A model generated the notes under the pieces. It made no database searches. It worked only from the letters and a program-made list of their open reading frames with translations, and was not told where the DNA came from. A program made the translations under genes and the position numbers. A stretch of DNA of 64,000 bases from Hymenolepis diminuta (taxonomy: Eukaryota; Platyhelminthes; Cestoda; Cyclophyllidea; Hymenolepididae), in the NCBI GenBank assembly GCA_900708905.1, contig CAADRB010000035.1:969737-1033736 (forward strand), written 5' to 3'. Of the stretch, positions 61,417 to 64,000 are shown piece by piece; positions within the stretch are counted from its first letter, which is position 1, and every line of letters begins with the position of its first letter.

Positions 61417-62818
61417 ATGGAGATGGCAAACGCTGAAAAAATAACCAATGCAGCTCATTTTCAAGGTCATTGACGTGGTGTGCATTTGACCTCATATCGT
61501 AAATAGTGACCAGTTTGTGGAGGCATTTAAGTATTTCTATGAGTCAATAGAATTTTTGATAATGATGACTGAGAATCTAAGAATGTATTATTGTCAAAGT
61601 TCTTAACCATTTATTTTCAGAGCTGAGTGGCCAGCATGCTTATCGTACGAAACTTCTCGACTTTAGTGCTTACGTTTTACGATCTAAAAGCCTGTATCCC
61701 TCAGGAAGAAGGAAAAACACAAATTCTCGTTGTTTTAGCGAAAACTTATTACAATTCAATTTGAATTGTGCGGAGCATATCGTAATTCATATTAGTTTGT
61801 GTAAGAAATTTATAGGGTAGGCGCTATTTTCAATAATTAAGTGGAAACACAAGATAGAATATTAGTTTCATCAAGGGTAAATATTTAATAATTTCCCACA
61901 ACAATACTTCACGTTGGCATTAATGCATCGGATTATTACGGATCGCATTTACAAGCTGAAATGCATCATCAAACATTGAGACTGTCAGATAATTTTGAAT
62001 GAATCATTTCTGCATATAAAAAATGCACCAGGAATGACACCGCTCACTTCATCCCAGACGATGAAGACACTGAATTGTGGTAGAGCACGGAGATTTCAGA
62101 GAAGTACATGTGTAGTCACCAAGTGGTCCGTAAATGCGCCTGAGTAGTTCGTATTTCCACTTTTGGCTAATTGGAGAGAACATTTCATATAAGCATGTGG
62201 ACGACAGGAGCTCACGTGATGACGCCTCCCTTCCATTTTCACATCATTCGCATAGTCGACCAGTTGCTAGGCCATCTTTCGGTTTATTTGGACAAATTCG
62301 TGAAAAATATTTTGTCGATTTGTAGGAGGTGGCTCGCAGAGGCACGGAGGACTGCGAAGGAAACAACCGATCGCTTCCTCCTCGATGCCCTCTTCTTCCA
62401 TTGAAGCGAAAGGACAATCTTCTGAGTATGTTGGTTCACCTTTCAGTTTGTTTTCATTTTACATTAAACATTAAATTCTGTATCTTTCCCTTTTTGTGTT
62501 AAGAAGTCAGGAAAGACTTGCAACACTTGGTTCAGTAGTAAACGTCACACTGGTGTGTATTCTCAACCTCGAATGTTCTGAAGTGGAGATTGAACTCCAA
62601 TTGCCTGAAAGAGAATGCGCAAATGTATTTGCATGTCAAAGTGAGTTCCTCGAACTTCTTGCTTTCTATTAAATAAGAGAAATCGCAAGTACTTTTATTA
62701 TCCGACATTAGACAAACTAGTTTTTATCGGTGATTGGCGAAGTAAAAATGAACTCGGCTCAAGAAGCAATAAACTCTCTTTCCACGCAACACCGTCTTGG
62801 AGGACAAATTTATGCTAG
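61417..62818 (+). CDS. Seven-exon gene encoding an unrecognised 236-residue protein
   Basis: Exons 61417-61465, 61621-61816, 62032-62079, 62208-62281, 62326-62425, 62504-62640, 62712-62818, all GT-AG, summing to 711 nt = 237 codons in phase from ATG to TAG. An in-frame TGA lies two codons before the ATG, and an acceptor-like GCTTCTAG ends 12 bp upstream. The protein has a folded-looking N-terminal part (ELSGQHAYRTKLLDFSAYVL), an acidic patch (IPDDEDTELW), a disordered His/Ser/Arg middle (SHHSHSRPVARPSFGGGSQR, ASSSMPSSS), and a C-terminal part with beta-strand-like, Cys-containing sequence (VNVTLVCILNLECSEVEIEL). No signal peptide or membrane segment is clear. I do not recognise a family and assign no function. 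Exons of 48-196 nt explain why a simple open-frame scan would miss it. Confidence 0.68.
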
Positions 62819-64000
62819 AGGACTCTGCTATTTGAATTTCTAAGAGGATCACTAAGGTTTTGCAAAAAGGCTTACTTGTGTTGCATCCGTTACAAGGGTA
62901 CCAAGTAGAAGTTCGGATAAAGCCAGGGCAATAGGAGTCTTACATCGCTTAAATTTTCGACTATTTAGATTCTTATTCCATTGGACATGATTTAGTATTC
63001 CAGACTTCAACTTTCAGGATAAATAACTTTTGTAATGTCTTCCAACTCTTCTTTCCTCCTCGGTAGTTACTTATTTATATACACGATTACTTGAGGAAAG
63101 TAAATATGAAATTGCATTAAATTATAGAAAAGTTTGGAGTTGAATCAACATCTTTCTAGAATCTTTCTAATACTTATTTATGCTTGCTATAATGACCATA
63201 GACAAATGCAAAATTTGTTTTTTTCCAAACATTGACGCATCTCCATCTGCAGTTATTAATAATAGTATTAATAATGACATTAAGACTGAAATAAATTTCA
63301 AATGGAGTTTTGAGTTATTGTGAACGCTCCATTTATTACTACTAACTGATTATTATTTTATTATAAACAGAAATAGCAAATGTTCAAAGAATAAAATAGT
63401 AATCCAGTCTACCAGTCAATGAACTCCGAGCAATTTGGACATGGACCGAATTCAGGGTCAGTGTTCTAACTGGGAATCTGGAGACTGCCTATTAAATTTT
63501 TGGCCCAGAGACCTCAATTCTGCTATATCGCATTGTTCAGCAATTCTGAGCTAGACAAAATTCATACAACCTGATTGGAATCTAGTTAGTGAATCCGGAG
63601 TTTAGATGAAAGGCGCATTTAGAGTTCCCAATTGTTTTCACATCTTCCACATCTTCACTTAACTGCTCGAATTATAGGAGATTAGAGATTACTCTGTGTC
63701 TTGGTCTTCTGTGATCAAGGTCGGAACACTGTCACACTCACGTACTATGTAGTATCAGTACGAAGCATAACACATAGGCTGAAAAGTTCCTGGCCTAACA
63801 CATTGATGGCTCTAGCTTTATTGTAGTCACCTTTTTTCAGTTAATACTAACCTTCAAAAGACAGCTCTTACCATTTCATGATATTCCACTCATTAGTTTG
63901 TGAGTTATTGTGCTAAGAGTGACGCTACTTTTGTCATTTTCAAAAGAATGAATCAAAAACAATTTCGTGTTTTAATTTTACACTGCTTCTTGATGGGAAA
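62819..64000. other. Right end of window, no confirmed gene
   Basis: About 1.2 kb. On the minus strand near 62876-62957 a short open stretch (PIALALSELLLGTLVTDATQ) ends at a GTAAG donor at 62875, but I found no partner exon. The rest is AT-rich without frames. Confidence 0.4.

Overview
The window looks like nuclear DNA of a parasitic flatworm, most likely a tapeworm. The sequence is AT-rich, genes sit a few kb apart, and introns come in two classes: very small ones of about 30-45 nt (UCHL5, CCT6, ankyrin and MED17 genes) and kb-sized ones (calcium channel, MED17, nicastrin). The proteins are animal orthologues. Assignment to a hymenolepid-like cestode is inferred from base composition and gene density, not demonstrated. 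All multi-exon models were built by hand from splice signals, reading phase and family similarity.

Layout. 41-21557 (-): amino-terminal two thirds of an L-type (Cav1) calcium-channel alpha-1 subunit in 24 phase-consistent exons; the gene leaves the window at position 1. Its first intron holds a 279-base assembly gap and a decayed Tc1/mariner transposon. 22018-22977 (+): hotdog thioesterase (ACOT13), divergent from the channel. 25543-27486 (+): chaperonin subunit CCT6, convergent with 27684-30371 (-), an intronless GH31 alpha-glucosidase. 30372-34958: gene-poor, repeat-bearing. 34959-38297 (-): a large leucine-rich-repeat protein with a death-domain-like exon. 39377-44549 (+): Mediator subunit MED17, with possible nested coding exons in its last intron. 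45411-46138 (-): a tentative small spliced gene. 47670-49096 (-): a RHBDD1-type rhomboid that seems to lack the catalytic serine and histidine. 49689-55742 (+): nicastrin. 56276-57393 (-): proteasomal deubiquitinase UCHL5/UCH37. 58477-59496 (-): ankyrin-repeat protein. 61417-62818 (+): a seven-exon gene for a 236-residue protein I do not recognise.

Accessory structure. At least nine degenerate copies of a tRNA-derived SINE-like repeat are scattered in introns and intergenic DNA; box A is clear in the best copies. No tRNA, rRNA, CRISPR or viral gene was seen. Most genes are housekeeping or cell-biological functions without obvious clustering by pathway, though nicastrin (gamma-secretase) and the pseudo-rhomboid are both intramembrane-proteolysis family members in divergent orientation, 592 bp apart.
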